The notes below the pieces were generated by a model that ran no database searches, was not told the origin of the DNA, and saw nothing but the letters and a program-made list of their open reading frames with translations. Shown piece after piece: positions 13,196 to 14,937 of a stretch of DNA of 14,937 bases. Source of the stretch: CAZESS01 sp964594625 (GTDB lineage: Archaea; Thermoplasmatota; E2; UBA202; DSCA01); contig CAZQNC010000025.1 in the NCBI GenBank assembly GCA_964594625.1, positions 1-14,937 on the forward strand, in the 5' to 3' direction. Within the stretch, counting starts at the first letter, position 1; every line of letters starts with the position of its first letter. The position numbers and the translations under genes were made by a program.

Positions 13196-14937
13196 TTACT
13201 GGTAGGATTTCACGACCTCTATCACGTCGGGGAAGTCGATGCCGAGCTCCCGGAGATGGTCGATGGTGGGCACGCCGTTGCTGTTCCAGCCCCGGCGCCT
13301 GTACACCGCATCCATCAGCGTCTCATACTGTTCCTCGCGGTGCTCCCGCAGCAATGCCACCTTTTCCCCGGTGGTCTTCCCGTCGATGTCATGCCCGAGC
13401 GCCTCGAGCTGCCCGTCGTAGCGCTCCATCCGTGACTCGTATTCCTCTATGGTGACGGGTCCCGCCGAGCGATACGGGATGCTGTCGTGCTCCCGGGTGC
13501 CCTGGCCCATCCGGAGGTTGAACACGCGCTGGAAGGTGTACACGCGTTCGCTCTGCCGGATGAGGTCGTCGGGCCCGACGTCCCGGCCGGTGATGGCCTT
13601 GAAAAACGTGGCGTAGTTCTGGACGTGCTCCATGACCTTGGCGGGCTCCTCTGTCTCCTCGTTGTCTTCGGGGACGATGTCGTTCCAGGGGAGCTTGCAC
13701 AGTCCGTTTAATCCAAACCATGTCCGCCACATGGGGAACCAGTGCAGCGCCTCGGCCTTGTCCTCGAATGTGGGCAGGTACCCGTGGACCATGTCCAAGA
13801 AGATGAGCCAGGCTTCGTCGTGCTGCGGTCCCTTCAGGGCGAGGCCGTAGCCCCCCTGCTGCGCCAGTGATTCCTTGGTCACGTATTCGCTGTACTCCAG
13901 GCCCTTGGCCTCCATACCGATGTCCTCCATCAGCTGGCGGTTGACGCCCTGGTCTGCCAGGTAGCCTTTGAGATAGCGAATGCCTCTGCCGGCGTGTTTG
14001 CCGAATCCGCGGCCCTGCGCCATCTGGTGGAGCAGCTCCATTGCTGCATCCTGGTTGCCGAAGGTGAGCTCCAGGCCGCCGGTTATCTCGTCGGCGATTT
14101 CGCCCATCTCGTAGAGCTCCATGAGAAACGCCGTTGTGGTGCCCACCGATATGGTGTCCAGGCCGTAGGTGTCGCAGTAAAAGTTCATCTCCGCGATATG
14201 GTAGGGGTCGGCGATGCCGCAGTTGGGGCCGCAGCCAGCAACGGTTTCATACTCGGGGCCGTCAACATAGACCGTTTCACCCTTATAAGGGCCGCTGGTG
14301 AGCTCAAAGTTTTTGATGAGATGGCTGCAGGCAACGGTGCACCCGCGCCAGCAGCCGTCGAAGCCGCGGTCGAACAATTCCTCATATTTCGCTTCGCCGA
14401 TCTGGTCGGCATCCTCATGCCGGCCGTAGCGGTAATTGTTGGTGGGCAGCAGGTCGTACTCGTTCATGATGGGCACCAGATGGGTCGTTCCCACCACGGC
14501 CATCCGGTTCTGCTTGGGGTCCAGCTGCACGATCTCCTTGGTATGTTTCTTCCCGATCTCCTTGAGCAATTCCGGATCAGCCGGGTTGTTGCTCATCGGG
14601 GACACCCCGGTGTGCTTGACCACGAGCGCCTTCACGTTTTTGTCGCGGAAAACGGTGCCGGTGCCCCCGCGGCCGGCCTGCTTGTAGCGGACGGCCTGCC
14701 GCTGCGGGTCATACCAGGAAAAGTTCAGGCAGCCGAAAAAGCAGGTGTCTGCGCCGCTGCCCGCGGAGACAACCGAAACAGACTTGGGGTCGCCGTCGGC
14801 GAACAGCTCCGTCAGCTGATCAGCCAGCAGATGGCTGTCGTCGGGCAGCCCGGGGATGTCCAGGATCTGCACCAGGCCACGGTCGCCGTCTATGTAGACC
14901 ACGACGTCGTTGTCAGCCCGGCCCTGTATCTCCAGGG
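13196..14937 (-). CDS. Aldehyde:ferredoxin oxidoreductase (tungsten), N-terminus cut off
   Basis: This is a tungstopterin enzyme that oxidises aldehydes to carboxylic acids with ferredoxin as acceptor, in the cytoplasm. About 580 residues are in the window; the frame stays open to the edge, so roughly the first 100 or more residues of the N-terminal pterin-binding domain are missing. Visible family marks are AGRGGTGTVFRDKNVKAL, the [4Fe-4S] cysteine cluster GCWRGCTVAC (codons near 14353, 14341 and 14329), YGLDTISVG, the later GLCKLPW with the presumed fourth ligand Cys (codon near 13699), and the typical C-terminal RRRGWNSNGVPTIDHLRELG. The N-terminal Cys spacing is C-x3-C-x3-C rather than the C-x2-C-x3-C of Pyrococcus furiosus AOR. 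Valine 14902 (GTG) is internal, not a start. The aldehyde specificity is unknown. Confidence 0.93.
   Translation of the reverse strand, partial: LEIQGRADNDVVVYIDGDRGLVQILDIPGLPDDSHLLADQLTELFADGDPKSVSVVSAGSGADTCFFGCLNFSWYDPQRQAVRYKQAGRGGTGTVFRDKNVKALVVKHTGVSPMSNNPADPELLKEIGKKHTKEIVQLDPKQNRMAVVGTTHLVPIMNEYDLLPTNNYRYGRHEDADQIGEAKYEELFDRGFDGCWRGCTVACSHLIKNFELTSGPYKGETVYVDGPEYETVAGCGPNCGIADPYHIAEMNFYCDTYGLDTISVGTTTAFLMELYEMGEIADEITGGLELTFGNQDAAMELLHQMAQGRGFGKHAGRGIRYLKGYLADQGVNRQLMEDIGMEAKGLEYSEYVTKESLAQQGGYGLALKGPQHDEAWLIFLDMVHGYLPTFEDKAEALHWFPMWRTWFGLNGLCKLPWNDIVPEDNEETEEPAKVMEHVQNYATFFKAITGRDVGPDDLIRQSERVYTFQRVFNLRMGQGTREHDSIPYRSAGPVTIEEYESRMERYDGQLEALGHDIDGKTTGEKVALLREHREEQYETLMDAVYRRRGWNSNGVPTIDHLRELGIDFPDVIEVVKSYQ

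Noticed and set aside
1..14937. Defence island, CRISPR array, phage or transposon content
   Set aside because: No regularly spaced repeats, transposase, integrase, nuclease or toxin-antitoxin signatures were seen; every large interval is filled by the genes listed.

Overview
The window is archaeal, probably from a GC-rich euryarchaeote and perhaps the Thermoplasmatota. The archaeal evidence is direct. It opens with a run of archaeal/eukaryotic-type information genes: L44e, S27e, aIF2-alpha, Nop10 and a PAC2-type proteasome chaperone. The tyrosyl-tRNA synthetase is archaeal-type without an S4 domain. Promoters are TATA (box A) elements about 24-28 nt upstream of start codons. The Thermoplasmatota guess rests only on the style of the secreted Ig/PKD proteins and is weak.

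Layout. (1) 36-2209, plus strand: a tight five-gene information operon, rpl44e, rps27e, aIF2-alpha, nop10 and PAC2, behind one box A at 6-13. (2) 2197-3681, minus: a secreted lipoprotein with a GH-A-like barrel and a C-terminal PKD domain, overlapping the PAC2 gene tail to tail by 13 bp. (3) 3787-4626, plus: a stand-alone E2-type acyltransferase domain. (4) 4636-7398, minus: a 920-residue P2-type cation ATPase with an unusual ion-site signature. (5) 7488-8513, plus: TyrRS, divergent from the ATPase. (6) 8559-10413, plus: a MarR regulator overlapping a MATE efflux transporter by 8 bp, very likely an autoregulated efflux operon. (7) 10473-10871, plus: a small secreted single-Ig-domain protein. 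(8) 11026-13064, minus: a secreted subtilisin-like protease with tandem PKD repeats, interrupted by a run of exactly 100 N. (9) 13196-14937, minus: most of a tungsten aldehyde:ferredoxin oxidoreductase whose N-terminus lies outside the window. AOR suggests anaerobic, ferredoxin-based metabolism; the protease, the GH-like lipoprotein and the Ig protein suggest use of extracellular protein and glycans. This reading is inference.

Regulation. Several genes (rpl44e, E2-like, TyrRS, marR, Ig protein) have box A at a spacing that places transcription initiation at or next to the start codon, so they look leaderless. Genes inside operons (rps27e, PAC2, MATE) instead have Shine-Dalgarno sequences. The TyrRS terminator, a palindrome followed by a T-tract, physically coincides with the box A region of the marR promoter.

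I see no tRNA, rRNA, CRISPR array, insertion sequence or phage gene. No clear multi-gene novel system is visible. The most useful leads are the ATPase ion-site substitutions, the composite terminator/promoter/operator before marR, the resolvable assembly gap in the protease, and the palindromes in front of the protease.
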